Below are positions 12,275 through 23,716 of a DNA stretch of 64,000 nucleotides, in pieces. The stretch lies in contig KZ107838.1 of the NCBI GenBank assembly GCA_002116315.1, forward strand, positions 4,700,498 to 4,764,497, given 5' to 3'. Numbering within the stretch: the stretch's first letter is position 1; each line of letters begins with the position of its first letter. Below the pieces are notes generated by a model. It was given only the letters and a program-made list of their open reading frames with translations. It was not told the DNA's origin and did not search any database. The position numbers and the translations under genes are program-made. The stretch comes from Epicoccum nigrum. Taxonomy: Eukaryota > Ascomycota > Dothideomycetes > Pleosporales > Didymellaceae.

Positions 12275-14253
12275 CTAGAGAGCACCCCAATCAAAGATAG
12301 TTTTGCCAACAGTAGTGACAGCCATGTATTGCGCGCTCCAGAGGCTGAGGTCAATGGCTAGTTCCAGTGCAGAGCAGAGCGCTACGCGCGACATTCCAAC
12401 GCCGATCGATCGGAGTGATAGATCGTTGAAACTGGGAAACGGCTCGACGAAGCGCAATGCAAGTCCGTGGTCTTTCTGGCTTGCCAAAAAGTGAGATGCG
12501 ACTAGCCGAAGAACAACAAGCTTGAATGGCAGGACAGCCCATCCAACGAGTTGCGATTTGACAATGGCGCCGATCATCTGCGAAGGCTCGGTGGAAAGCT
12601 GGGTCACCCGGTGGTGGGATGGGGGTGACACGCGACGATGGGTATTGCGAGACGCGAACTGATTATGACGGGATGATGTGGGCTGGGCATCCAGAAGTTC
12701 ACTGTGGGAGGAAATAACACGTGGCGGCAGTCGTACTTCCATCTCGACGATACCTTCACGTGAAGTTATTCTGATCCTCGGGTCGTTCTCGTCATGGTCA
12801 GATATCGTGGGTGTTGGCGGCGTGGTAGGACGCCTCTCGTCGTTCAGAAAATCGATGGGCACAGTGACGGTGCTTTCGTTGGCGCCATCTGTAACCTGTC
12901 TATCTGTGCGGGACACTGGAATCTCGATAGGTACCAGATCAGTGATCCGGGTACCAGCGACCTCTACGCCCTGGTCTGCATTTGCCACAGACGGTGCCAG
13001 ATCTGTTCCAGGTACAACATCCGGCTCGCACCAGCCGAGGAACACAAGCAACTTGTTGATTGCACTCCTGACTAGAGGAGGTGATCTCCGCTGCAGCCCT
13101 AGAATTGAAGTAGCACGGTCTTTGCCCAAAGCATCCGGACTCTCTATGTCGGCGTTGTCAGGTCGGATAATGAAGGACTCGACGGCCTCGAAGATGGCCG
13201 AGTATATCCAGCGCTCGTAGAAGTGCTCTGCAACCACAACGACTACCGGAGAGGTGAAAAATGCCCTCGCGATGTCTGTCGCAGTGCCAGATGTGCTATA
13301 ATGGATGGAAAGGGGCATTAGAGGCGACTGCGATGAGAAGGGCAGAAATGACTTCCAGGAAGGTAGTAACGGTCGTGCTGGTATAAGACCAAGTCGCTGC
13401 AGATTAGCATGATAGGAGAAAGGATAGAAGAGAACCTCAAGGCCTAATCGAAAACTGTGCACGATCAGTATTGTGCGACCAAAGGTTACAGATAGACCAA
13501 CCCGAACGCCAATAGACTCCTCGAGCGGCGCAGGAAGCGACGCGTTCTGGAACTTGCTTGTGTAAAGTGGACCAAGCGCTCCAGAGGCTGGTAGACGTAC
13601 GCGCCGTAAACAAATGCTTGAATGCCAATTGTGGAAAGCAGGCGAGGAATGAAGCCGGTGTAAGCAAGCGAACTGCCAGAGGCTGCGCGTTCAGATGTCA
13701 CTACCTGGATGAACGAAAGTGCATTCGGAATGCGGAAGGTAAGAATCCTGTCTCTGAGGGAGCCGATCCACCAGGTGCATCCATTCTCTGCCACTGTGGA
13801 GGTGAGGGCAAGCATGTTGCCTATAGTTTCTTCAGCCTCAAGCTCTTGGATGCGTTCTTCGTATGAGCCGGGAAGACCTTGGTGAGCAGGTCTTCGCCTC
13901 TCGACCACACCGACGGAGGCAAGGACATCATTCTGGGCGTCTCTCAACTTTTTAGCATATGCATGAGAGCGTGGGTTGATGGGGTTCCCGCGCTCATCGT
14001 ACAGTTGGACTTGGTTGTTGGCCCTGGCTTCCCGATAGCGCTGGGGAAGTTGCTCGTCAGACTGCGAAGAGGAGAGCTGTACGTAGTGGTCTGATTCTGT
14101 GGCTTCGCTGGTAGGCTCAAATGCTGACCGTCCCTGCCCTACAAGTCAGTCACGTGCTTTCTGGTAGGCCACAAGGTTGCTTGCAGCTTCCGCACAGCTA
14201 AGAGCAGGTTGACGCACGAAAGCGATCTTAGACAGATAGGCTTGTCTGCCCAT
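12275..14253 (-). CDS. Conserved-looking multi-pass membrane protein, function unknown
   Basis: Not recognised by name. A three-exon model gives 616 residues in perfect phase: 14253-14218, 14133-13601 and 13556-12275. Intron 1 (84 nt) has a GTGCGT donor, CTGAC branch and CAG acceptor. Intron 2 (44 nt) has a GTACGT donor and AAG acceptor, and is required to move from the frame ending QAFVYGA to the one reading KFQNASLPAPLEES. The protein begins MGRQAYLSKIAFGRSAFEP and has an early block YDERGNPINPRSHAYAKKLR. Hydrophobic segments lie near SSLAYTGFIPRLLSTIGIQA, VGLSVTFGRTILIV and, near the C-terminus, LVGWAVLPFKLVVLRLVA and LCSALELAIDLSLW. A polar, probably disordered region of about 150 residues separates the N- and C-terminal membrane parts. 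It is divergent from UTP13 with 230 bp between starts. Confidence 0.7.
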
Positions 14254-14483
14254 AGTGTTGCACCCGGTCAGCGTCGTACATACACAGCTGGAACAGACAT
14301 CATGGTCGCGAGTGTGGTTGAGTTGTAGTGCCCGAAGCTGGCGTGGCTAGACCAGACGTAAACGGGTGAGACAGCCGGAGCCGCGCATGAATGGCTTATC
14401 GATAAGACTTTTCTACTTTTCTTTGGTTTCGCCAACTTACTTGAAGCCAGTCCCAGCTCGCATAAAGAAAAAAGCGCAACGCC

Positions 14484-17224
14484 ATGGCGCAAAGATCGAC
14501 TGTCCGGACCACCTACGAGGTCGAGCGCACACTGCAGCCCATCTACTCGGGCGGAAGTATAGCCCTCAGCGAAGATGGGCGCATCTTGGCCGCATGTCTG
14601 GGCGAAGAGGCCCTCCTCACAGATCTTTCCACGGGGAAGGAGTTGGCGAGGGCAGAGGGTGATGGCGAGGCAATCACCTCTTTGGCCTGTGGGTATCGTT
14701 CAACGGACCTATTACCCAGTGGCTGACTGCAACAGTGACTCCCTCCGCGTCCCACCTCATCGTGTGCTCGCGCTCGCTGTCGATGCAGATATACGCCCTG
14801 CATCCCTCGGAAACGGACGACGAAACAATTCAGCTCGAGCTTCTTCGATCCCTCAAGCCGCACACGGGCCCAGTAGTGACATTGGCCGTTGACAGCACCG
14901 GTACGCTTGTGGCAACAGGCGGCGCAGATGGCGTGGTCAAGATCTGGGACATTCGCGCAGGCTACACAACACACACCTTCCACGGTCATGGTGGCGTTGT
15001 TTCGGCGCTGCATTTCTTCCAGGTCGAGGTGGTGTCTAAAGCTGATTCTGCAGACGGCGGCAAGAAGAGGAAGAGGAGCAAATCGCAGCAGAGATCTGAG
15101 GACGCCCAACAAGAAAGTACTCTTGAATACCGCCTGGCCTCCGGTGCTGAGGATGGAAAGATTCGCGTTTGGGATTTGCACAAGAAGAAGAGCGTTGCAG
15201 TGTTGGACTCGCACGTGTCTGTTGTGCGCACGCTACAGTATTCGTCTGAGCAGAAGCTGCTGGTTTCCGGAAGCAGAGACAAGACGCTGATCCTATGGAC
15301 CTCGGAGAAATGGAAGCAACAACGTACTATTGCAGCATTGGAGGGCATCGAGAGCGCAGGCTTCTTGGCAAGCGGACAGATTGTGTACTCTGGTGGAGAG
15401 CACGGCAACGTGCGGCTGTGGTCGACAGTGAGTGGCCAGGAGCTGACCGAGGAGCAAGAGCCAGGAAACGAGACCGATGAGATCGTCAACATCCTTCACT
15501 ACCCCTCCCTGCCCTACTTGGTCTCAGTCCACGCCGAACAGGTTCTCAACTTCCACTCGCTTCAGTCCGTACAACCGCCCTTTATCGAGGAAACTATCGA
15601 GCCATTGTCCATCTTCCGGCGTGTATCCGGAACACATGATGAGGTTATCGACATTGCCTATGTTGGGCGAGACAAATCACTTTTGGCCCTGAACACAAAC
15701 TCCGAAGATATTCGGATAGTCACGTTGAAAGAAGATGCCGCTGAAGGGAGATATTTTGGTGCAGACGTGGGAGTACTGGAAGGGCATGAAGATATCGTCA
15801 TCTGTTTGGATGTGGACTGGTCTGGTCACTGGCTTGTCACAGGTGCGAAAGACAACACCGCAAGATTGTGGCGGCTGGACCCTGAGAACAGCTCGTTTGA
15901 ATGCGCAGCTATCCTCACTGGCCACGCCGAGTCTCTTGGAGCCATTGCTCTCCCTCACACAGTTCCCCAGGAGGGCTCGGTTGCGTTCACTGATCCCCTG
16001 TCACACCCGCCAGCGTACATCGTAACTGGATCGCAAGATCGAACGGTGAAGCGATGGGACATCACCAAGGACACAAAGAAACTACGCGCAAAGTACACAC
16101 GGAAAGCCCACGATAAGGACATCAATGCCATTGACGTCGACCCCTCTGGCACACTCTTCGCATCAGCATCGCAGGACAGGACGGTCAAAATCTACTCCGC
16201 AGCCGAAGGCGAAGCTGTTGGTGTTCTGAGAGGGCACCGCCGTGGCGTCTGGACAGTCAAATTCGCACCCAAGACATCACAGGCGCCCAATGCTGGCAAC
16301 AAGGGCTTGATAGCTACTGGAAGTGGAGACAAAACGGTCAAGATCTGGAGTCTGGCGGACTACTCATGCTTACTCACGCTCGAAGGCCACTCCAACAGCG
16401 TCCTCAAGTTAGCATGGCTGCCCTACCGTCCCGTCGACGCGCGCGACAAGCGCGGTCCCCAAGTCGCCTCCGCGGCTGGTGACGGCCTCGTCAAGGTCTG
16501 GGACTCAGTATCAGGCGAATCCATGTCGACGCTGGACAACCACGAGGACCGCGTGTGGGCGCTCGTCGCACACCCGGAGACAGGCGCCCTCGTCTCGGGT
16601 GGCGGCGACAGCATCATCACCTTCTGGAAAGACACCACCACCGCCACCCTCGAAGCGGCCACCACAGCAGAAACAGCGCGCGTCGAGCTCGACCAGAAAC
16701 TGCAGAACTACACCTACGCCGGCAACTACCGCGAGGCCATCACCCTGGCCCTGCAAATGGACCAGCCCGGCCGCCTCTTCACGCTCTTCAAATCCGTCGT
16801 CGAGACCGAGCAGCCCGACGCGGACAGCCTTTCCGGCCTCGCTGCCGTCGACGACGTCCTGGCAAACCTGGCCGACGAGCAGCTGTACAAGCTGCTGCTC
16901 CGCCTGCGCGACTGGAACACAAACGTGCGCACCGCCCCCATAGCTCAGAAGATCCTCTGGACCGTCGTCAAGTCATACCCCGCGTCCCGGCTCGCCAGTC
17001 TCCGGCCCAAGGGCAAGGTCGGCACAAAGGGGAGTCTCCGGGACGTGCTGGACGCCATCCGCGCGTACAGCGAGAGGCATTATAAGAGGGTCGAAGAGCT
17101 GGTGGATGAGAGCTATCTTCTAGACTTTACGCTGAGGGAGATGGATGAGGTTGGTGATGTCAAAGCTATTACGAATGGGACGGCGAGCTTGGGCCTAGAG
17201 CGTGATGTTGTTATGGCTGAGTAA
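14484..17224 (+). CDS. UTP13: Utp13-like WD40 SSU-processome protein
   Basis: U3 snoRNP/UtpB-complex subunit needed for 18S rRNA processing in the nucleolus. Exons 14484-14688 and 14736-17224 (GTGGGT donor, CAG acceptor) restore the reading ITSLALTPSASHL and give 897 residues, near the yeast (817) and human TBL3 (808) lengths. Many WD40 repeats are visible, for example GADGVVKIWDIRAG, GSRDKTLILWTSE, GAKDNTARLWRLD, GSQDRTVKRWDIT, SASQDRTVKIYSA, GSGDKTVKIWSLA and AAGDGLVKVWDSV. These fit the twin beta-propellers of the family. A helical Utp13 C-terminal domain follows the last propeller, from about residue 740 (ELDQKLQNYTYAGNYREAITLALQ onward, shown in part). A basic insertion GGKKRKRSKSQQRS lies within an N-terminal blade. 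Confidence 0.93.
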
Positions 17225-17451
17225 GGTGTTGTTTGGATAGATCAATATACCCCGTTCTACATCTATGTTGGTTTCAACGTTGGTACCGCCTACGCCAGAC
17301 ACCTCGCTGATCTAAGCTTCAACATCACATGGCCTCCACTGCAGCAAACAAGGTGGCTCTCATCTCCAGTGCATAACTTCCAGATCACAGTGCAATGTTT
17401 CGCGCCAACATTGCCCTCTGCGCCCCACAATCCCTCTTCGCACACAGCCCT

Positions 17452-19057
17452 CTACATCTCAAACATCTTCGTAGTGCTAACATTGATCCTGCATAAAGGT
17501 CAGCTGCAAGTTCTCGTTAAACAGATCTAAAGGCCGTAGCACTCACCTGCTCCACTCCTTGCCCTCTAGCAAACACTCCATGAACCTCGCAGGCCAGTAC
17601 ACATGGTAGAGCACAAAGAACGGCCACGGATCCCGGACTGTAAGCGTACCATCCTTCCAGTTGGAAAGATGCCGCCAAAACGTCCTCACCCCCTCAGCAC
17701 ACTGGTTCCACGAGCCCGCACCAGACATCGCGTCCAAAAACGGCAGGATGAGGAAGCTGACCAGATCATGTCCGAACCAGTAGTAGCTACTCGTCGGCGT
17801 GCGGGGCAAAATAGGCTTCTCCTTTTCGCCCGAGTCTTTACGGTAGTCTAGTGCGGAGAGGTATGCATCTGCCATCTCGGGCGTTTTTTCGAAGAGCACG
17901 ACGGCCGTGTGGGCACGCGGGTTGCATTCGATGGGGTAGAGTTTGACATTTTCTTCGTCTTCGACGAGGAAGTCGAAACTCAGGTGGCCGGTGAATGTGT
18001 TCCCGCCGTCGGCGACTACGCGCTCAGTGAAGGTGAGCATTTCTTGGTTCAGCTTTGAGTATGCGGGGAGCGGTTCGTAGTGCATGAGCAGCTCGAGCGA
18101 GGGACAACTGCAGAAGGCCTTGACTTTACCGCGGATGACGAGTGCATGTGTGCAATATTCGTTGCCCTTGATGTATTGTTGCAACTGGAAAGGGTTCGAC
18201 TTGGTGATGTTGAGGTTGTGGATGTACTTCTTGGTTTGCGAAGGAGAGGCGAAGGGGAGGAGGGTCATCATCGCGTTGCGGGCGTGATCGTCAACGCCAA
18301 TTGGCTTCATGATGAATTTCTTGTTGCCATCTTCTTTGTCGCCAACGTTTTGGAGCAGAATGCTCAGAGCATCTTCGGGGGACGTAACACGGTGCGATTC
18401 GGGGATCGGGAGATCGAGGGACTGAATGTAGTCGATGAACTTGTCTTTCTCATGAAACTTCTCGACCACATTCTCGTAAAACTGAATGGCCTCAAACCGT
18501 CGCCCGGCTTCCTTCGCTTGCTTTTGTGCGAGTCGGACCACCTGACCATCCTCCACAGCCGCGATCACCGATGAGCAGCTGATCCAGAGGTCGACTTTCT
18601 CGTTGCGGATAACCGACAAAATGGAATCAATGTAAGGTTCCGCATCGCTGCCGTTCGGAGTGTCCAATCGGTAGTACTTGGCTATCGCGCTGGAAAAGCG
18701 GCCTGGAGAGAGAGGAGAGATATCTGCGCCAATGATGCGATGTTGTGTATTCTGGGCTAGGACTCGCGCAATCGAAAGGCCTTTGGTCATGGAAACCCCC
18801 GTCACAAGGACAGTCTTGCGCTGTGCGACACCTGTGCCTCTTCCTTCTGACTGCCGGACTTTGTCTCGACCATTAACCCGCTGCAGGATGAGATTGAGCA
18901 GCACCAGGGCGGCCGAGACGGGCAGACAAAGCACGCTGAGCGCGATAAGCGATAGATTCTTCCATGTGTGAGAACAGTAGAAGGGCAGATCGTCTCTCTG
19001 TTTCTCACTCTCTGCACCCATTGCTGCTATGGTGTTGTTGTTACAGGCCTTGCTCAT
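17452..19057 (-). CDS. ATP-grasp ligase, MysC-like, membrane-anchored
   Basis: Predicted ATP-grasp carboxylate-amine ligase of 515 residues. Exon 1 is 19057-17547. A terminal mini-exon at 17488-17452 is supported by a GTGAGT donor exactly where the long frame would stop, a CTGAC branch and a TATGCAG acceptor, and it changes the end to SRINVSTTKMFEM. One transmembrane segment is seen at about 35-58 (LSLIALSVLCLPVSAALVLL). A Rossmann-like pre-ATP-grasp fold begins at KTVLVTGVSMTKG (81-93). The ATP-grasp part shows KKFIMKPIGVDDHARNAM and the metal/ATP motif YPIECNPRAH (ECN near 377-379). Cyanobacterial MysC (Ava_3856 type) uses this fold to join glycine to 4-deoxygadusol. That role is inferred here from the neighbouring cyclase and O-methyltransferase. 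The amine substrate in this fungus is unknown. Confidence 0.8.
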
Positions 19058-19793
19058 CTCGATGTAACTAGCTCTCCTTAGTCGTTATAGACAAACCTCA
19101 TCAGAGGAGACAAAGGCCTCAGACTCCATCCATCAAGGGCGAATTCGCAAAGCTAATTTCTAGCGGCTAGCATGGCTGCTAGCACGCATGTCGCACATGC
19201 AAATCGTGTATGCATGCAAGCGCGGACGCGGAGACGTTCTCGTCTACCGCCTGAAAGCGGCCCTCCCGATCAATTAGTCTCGACGTCATCGTTATACGTT
19301 GATGCATGTGGATCCCTGGTAAGTGCTGAAATGAGCAATTCCCATCCTGGAAGGTTCGAAAAGCCATAGTCCAGGTGCTGATGATCTTAGAGGGGTCTTT
19401 TGGCGTGGCGATATGACATGCAGGGTGGGGTTGTTTGTTTTGGCCGAGTGGAAGGCGTGGGACACGGGTGGGCGACAGGCAGGCGCTCATGATTGCCGGA
19501 TGTCAATTGCGGCAGTCACAATTGCAGTGTCACGCTAGGTTTTTTGGGCTTTTTAACAGAAGAGTTTGGAGTTCAGGAGGCCTTGCTATTCATCCAGTTG
19601 TTGGTATAATGCCGTAGCTGCTGTTGCCACAGGGACTGCATCCACGTGCTGCAAAGCTACCAACTGAGGGTGTCCTGCCAGCCCTACAGCTACTCGAATC
19701 TACGGGTTCCTGCGTTCTATGTATGACACATATATACTACCATAATCCAACGTCTTGTCTATACCCATACGCTGCGCTTGTTGAAGTCGTTGC
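19058..19793. other. Intergenic stretch inside the mycosporine-type set
   Basis: Between the tandem ATP-grasp and O-methyltransferase genes, both on the minus strand. It should contain the ATP-grasp promoter. A 7-bp inverted repeat (19166-19172 with 19177-19183) is the only structure noticed. Confidence 0.5.
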
Positions 19794-20753
19794 TCATTTC
19801 TGCTCTCCTGTGCAGTGAGTGATCTCGATGCCATCCTACAAAAAGTCAGATCTGGTCCTGAAAAGTGCTTATTTAACGTAAGAACTTACCGGTACACCAG
19901 TAGGCTCGTAGCTGTTCACCAATTTGCTCTCGTAAATGAGAGTCGGTTTTCCAGGGCTCTGGTTGAACTTGGCCTCACCGTACCTCTTCTCGTACATCTT
20001 GACGTTGGTTTCTGCGATGCCTTGTGTGTTGCTGTTGCCACTCTGCTTCGCCTTCTGAAGCTTCTCTTCGACGCTACTCCTGACGTACTCAAGGTATGGT
20101 GGGTTTCCGGGCTTGATCACGTTATCGGCAGCCAACACTGAGCCTTCGGTGATCAGTCCCAGCTCCTCGCAGAGCTTGAGGTCGGTTGTGTAGGCAGGCT
20201 TGTAGTGGTCCAAAAACATGAGATCGATATGCTTCAACTGCCCGGATTGATACAGGCGAGCAATTGATTCATCACTCGAACCGACAATGACCTTGATGAC
20301 GTCGGAAAGCCCTGCCAGGTCGACGAGGGACATGATAACTGCAGCAAATGCAGGATCGCGCTCCAAGCTGAAGTAACGCTGCCCGCCAGCTTTGCGGACT
20401 GCAGCACCGAAAAGAACGCATGAATAGCCAACGTAGCCGCCGAGTTCAACCTAGAATTGCATGTCAGCTCAACACCGAACCTCGATCAATCAATTTACCA
20501 TTGTCTTGGGCTTGACTTCTGAGATCAAGTCTGTTACGATACGGCCTTTGTCCTCGCCGACATTCATGAGGTACTTCTTCGTGCGTCCATACTCGTCAAT
20601 GGCTGCAAGAACGTTCTCTGGCGAGCCCCGAATCTTCTCGATGTTGGGATGGGAGTAAACGAAGTGTAAAAGCTCAATTTCACGGCCATCATCGAAGAAG
20701 GCACCATCCTCCTCCTGTGCTGCGTATGCTTTGCTCTGATCGAAGCTGCCCAT
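19794..20753 (-). CDS. Catechol-type SAM O-methyltransferase, MysB-like role
   Basis: Class I O-methyltransferase of 285 residues in three exons: 20753-20499, 20450-19890 and a 14-codon terminal exon 19835-19794 ending PDGIEITHCTGEQK. The SAM-binding motif I VELGGYVGYS starts right after the first intron (86-95). The catechol-methyltransferase metal and catalytic set appears complete: Asp166 and Lys169 in FLDHYK, and Asp194-Asn195 in LAADN. Asp/Asp/Asn hold Mg2+ in rat COMT and the Lys is the base. The ATG at 20753 (MGSFDQSKAYA) is preferred over an upstream in-frame one, which adds only a basic, unconserved-looking leader. Its place between an ATP-grasp ligase and a DDGS-type cyclase suggests that it methylates the enediol precursor of 4-deoxygadusol. 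A 4-deoxygadusol precursor is catechol-like, so this is chemically reasonable but unproven. Confidence 0.87.
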
Positions 20754-22160
20754 AATCGTTGTAAATGTTGATTGTGTGCAATGCCAAAATGTGAACCACT
20801 TTGACGAGCTCGACGCGTCCAACGTCCAATGCCCCTCGGCTGCTGCCCCTCAACGCGCAGCTCTAGTCTACTGCGGGGCGTCATGCTGGCATGACGGCAG
20901 GACTGCGTGCAAATGAAACGATCCACCCGTGGGGCCTTGGCCTGATGTGAGCCAGACAAAGTGCCCGGAAAGAATACCCTTCCCCGGAAGTACCTCAATC
21001 ACAAGCATAGTGTCGTCAGATGTTAGGAGATCCTTTTAGCAATGATCTTCTTTGTCATGCCCATTCGCTCCCCTAGTGCTGCAAGCAATACGGGATGTCA
21101 CTCCAAGTGCATTGTACCGTTTTCGTTGACTAGGTAGTTGCTACGGTGCTTTGAGCTGCATATTGGGGGATGCTCAGCCCTGTTCTGGTAGACTTGTCGC
21201 GTAAGCATGTGGATACGCGACAACGCGACGCTGGTGGGGGTAGACAGCGGGGCAAATCGTAGTGCATTCCTTAGAGTGTTGACGTTATAAGACATTGTAC
21301 CTGGTCTAGGCAGATCGATTGAACCCACGTTCGGCGGAGATAGCTCCACAGAACATGACTGCCCTGTTTGGTAATATCCCTCACTGACCTGAGATCTTCC
21401 AACTCTATCTACCCGACACGGGAGCTAAGATCGCAGGATCTTGTTCGAGTCGTCAAACGTCACACTTACTGAGGGGTAGTAGCTTCGGCCAAAGCATCGC
21501 TGCCTGTGGCTGAGCTCCAAGCGAGGCGTTAGATGCCTCTAGACTATCAATACGCTGGTTTGATCTTATACCCGCGCGTTGTTGGGATGTATCTTCCTTC
21601 GAGATCTAAGTTGGGATAGTGCCGCCGCGGTTGATGTGACGGATGCCCCGCAATTGGATCGTCTCCGTCCCACACGGTGGTACTCCGTGCGTAGCACTAA
21701 AGAGGTTAGTTCTTGTACTACACTTCTTTGGTGCCTGGGCCGCAAACAATTACGATTACACTGCTTTCACCAAGCATGCAAAAGCCCCTGTCGATTTTGA
21801 ATTGTCCCCTCATGCTATGTGCCGGAACCGGATTTTGCCGTGGGCAACTCGTTGGCTATCAAGTCATTTCATCATGTTCAGCTAGTAACAGTTTAGTCTA
21901 CCATCAGAGTCGTACCAGATCCACACAAACAAGGCCTACAATGCTCCTCGGCATAGTGCTGGCGAAGACTCTGCGGTTGACGTCTTCTACCAAGCGTCGC
22001 CGGCAGGTCTCAGCCAATTGAGTGACAGCGTGTACTGTGTCCACTACACCGAGACAAAGACGACATCGGCCCTGGAACTGTTTATATAGGACAGAAGACC
22101 CCGTAATTTGGCTCAGCAGACACTCAACGTATCTCTCCTACAAATCACTACTCTTTCAAC
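20754..22160. promoter_or_regulatory. Bidirectional promoter region, O-methyltransferase / cyclase
   Basis: A 1.4-kb divergent interval between the O-methyltransferase start (minus strand) and the cyclase start (plus strand). No gene was recognised within it. A TATATA element at 22083-22088 lies 73-78 bp upstream of the cyclase ATG and is a plausible TATA box. Co-regulation of the two genes from this interval is inference. Confidence 0.5.
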
Positions 22161-23716
22161 ATGTCAGACCTCAAAGCCACCGTCGCCGAGACTAAGAACG
22201 GCTTCCACGTCGAGGGTTATGAGAAGATTGAATATGACTTCACCTTCATGGATGGCGTCTTCAACCCCGCCAATCCTCAGCTTGCCAACTGCTATGAGCG
22301 TTGGGGCCGCTGCCTTGCTGTCATGGACTTGAACATCTACAATGTTTACGGCAAGGAGATGCAGGCGTACTTCGACCACTACAACATGCCATTGACCGTT
22401 CACAAGACCATGATTGGCGAAAAGGCTAAATCCATCGAGACACTGTTGAACATTGTGGACTCCATGACCGAGTTCGGTATCATCCGCAAGGAGCCCGTCC
22501 TGGTAGTTGTAAGTTCCAACTTTGATTCGTTATATACAAACAATACTAACGCCTACTAGGGAGGCGGTCTTGTCACCGATGTTGCCGGGTAAAATTAATC
22601 TCTAAGGCACTCTGGCCGGAAAGCCTTTTGAAAACAGAGCTAACTCGTCGTTTTTAGATTTGCTTGTGCTGCATACCGCAGGAGCACAAACTTCATCCGT
22701 ATCCCCACTACAGTCATTGGCCTCATTGATGCCAGTGTCAGTATCAAGGTTGCTGTTAACTACGGCAACTACAAGAACAGGCTGGGTGCTTACCACGCCC
22801 CCATTCACACATTCCTGGACTTCTCTTTCTTGAAGACCCTCCCCGAGGCACAAGTCCGAAACGGCTTTGCAGAGTTGATCAAAATCTCGACATGTGCACA
22901 CAAGCCCACATTCGACCTTCTCGACAAGTACTGCGAGAAGCTGATCACTTCCCGCTTTGGTCGTGAGGGAGATGACCAGGAGGTTCGTGAGGCAGCTGAC
23001 ACCATCAACCGTGCTGGTATCCACGAGATGTTGAAGCTCGAGACCCCCAACCTTCACGAGATCGGTCTTGACCGTGTCATCGCGTACGGCCACACATGGA
23101 GTCCTCTTCACGAGGTATGTATTCAACCCTCAACCCCAAAGCTTTGATTAATTCCATACAGCTCTCCCCACCCACACCCCTCCGTCACGGACACGCCATC
23201 TCCATCGATATGGCCTACTCCGCTACGCTGGCTAACCAGCGCGGTCTCCTCTCTGATGAGGAGCACCGCAGATTGTTGAACCTCTTCTCGCGCGCCGGTC
23301 TCTCCATGGACCACGAGATGTTCGATGAGGATATGCTTGACAAGGCCACCAAGGCGATCCTCAAGACCCGTGACGGCCTTCTGCGCGCTGCCGTCCCTAA
23401 CCCCATTGGAACATGCGTCTTCCTGAACGATGTATCAGCTGAAGAGATGAACAAGGCCCTGCGCAGGCATAAGGAGCTCATGAAGGAGTACCCCCGCAAT
23501 GGCGAGGGCCTCGAGGCTTACGTCGATGCTTCTGACACTGGCTACACACAGAACGATATCGCCATTGAGGATGTCCTGCAGAAGGATTCTGTTGCTGAGA
23601 AGCTGAGCAATGGCAAGGCTGACGGGTTAGCCAACGGCCAGAAGCAGGCTAACAACGGCATCCCTGCTGGTCTTCAGGGTATTGCCAACGGCTACAGCAA
23701 TGGCTACAAGAACTAG
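22161..23716 (+). CDS. Sugar-phosphate cyclase, DDGS/EEVS-like (MysA role)
   Basis: Dehydroquinate-synthase-like cyclase of 462 residues. Sedoheptulose-7-phosphate cyclases of this class make desmethyl-4-deoxygadusol (DDGS) or 2-epi-5-epi-valiolone (EEVS). Exons 22161-22508, 22560-22588 (29-nt micro-exon), 22658-23114 and 23162-23716 join in phase. The NAD-binding run VVGGGLVTDVAGF spans the two first introns (Gly117-119). Likely Zn ligands by family alignment are Glu198 (GFAELIK), His271 (GHTWSPLHE) and His287 (LRHGHA). The SIKVAVNYGNYKNRLGAYH block is typical of fungal and cyanobacterial homologues. Beside an O-methyltransferase and an ATP-grasp ligase, the DDGS activity is favoured. The C-terminus ends in a low-complexity Asn-Gly-rich tail (NGKADGLANGQKQANNG, then IANGYSNGYKN) absent from the catalytic fold. 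Confidence 0.88.

Noticed and set aside
14134..14217. 15-nt or 57-nt intron versions in the unknown membrane gene
   Set aside because: The 84-nt intron has a better branch-to-acceptor spacing and a GTGCGT donor, and a 15-nt intron is too short to splice.
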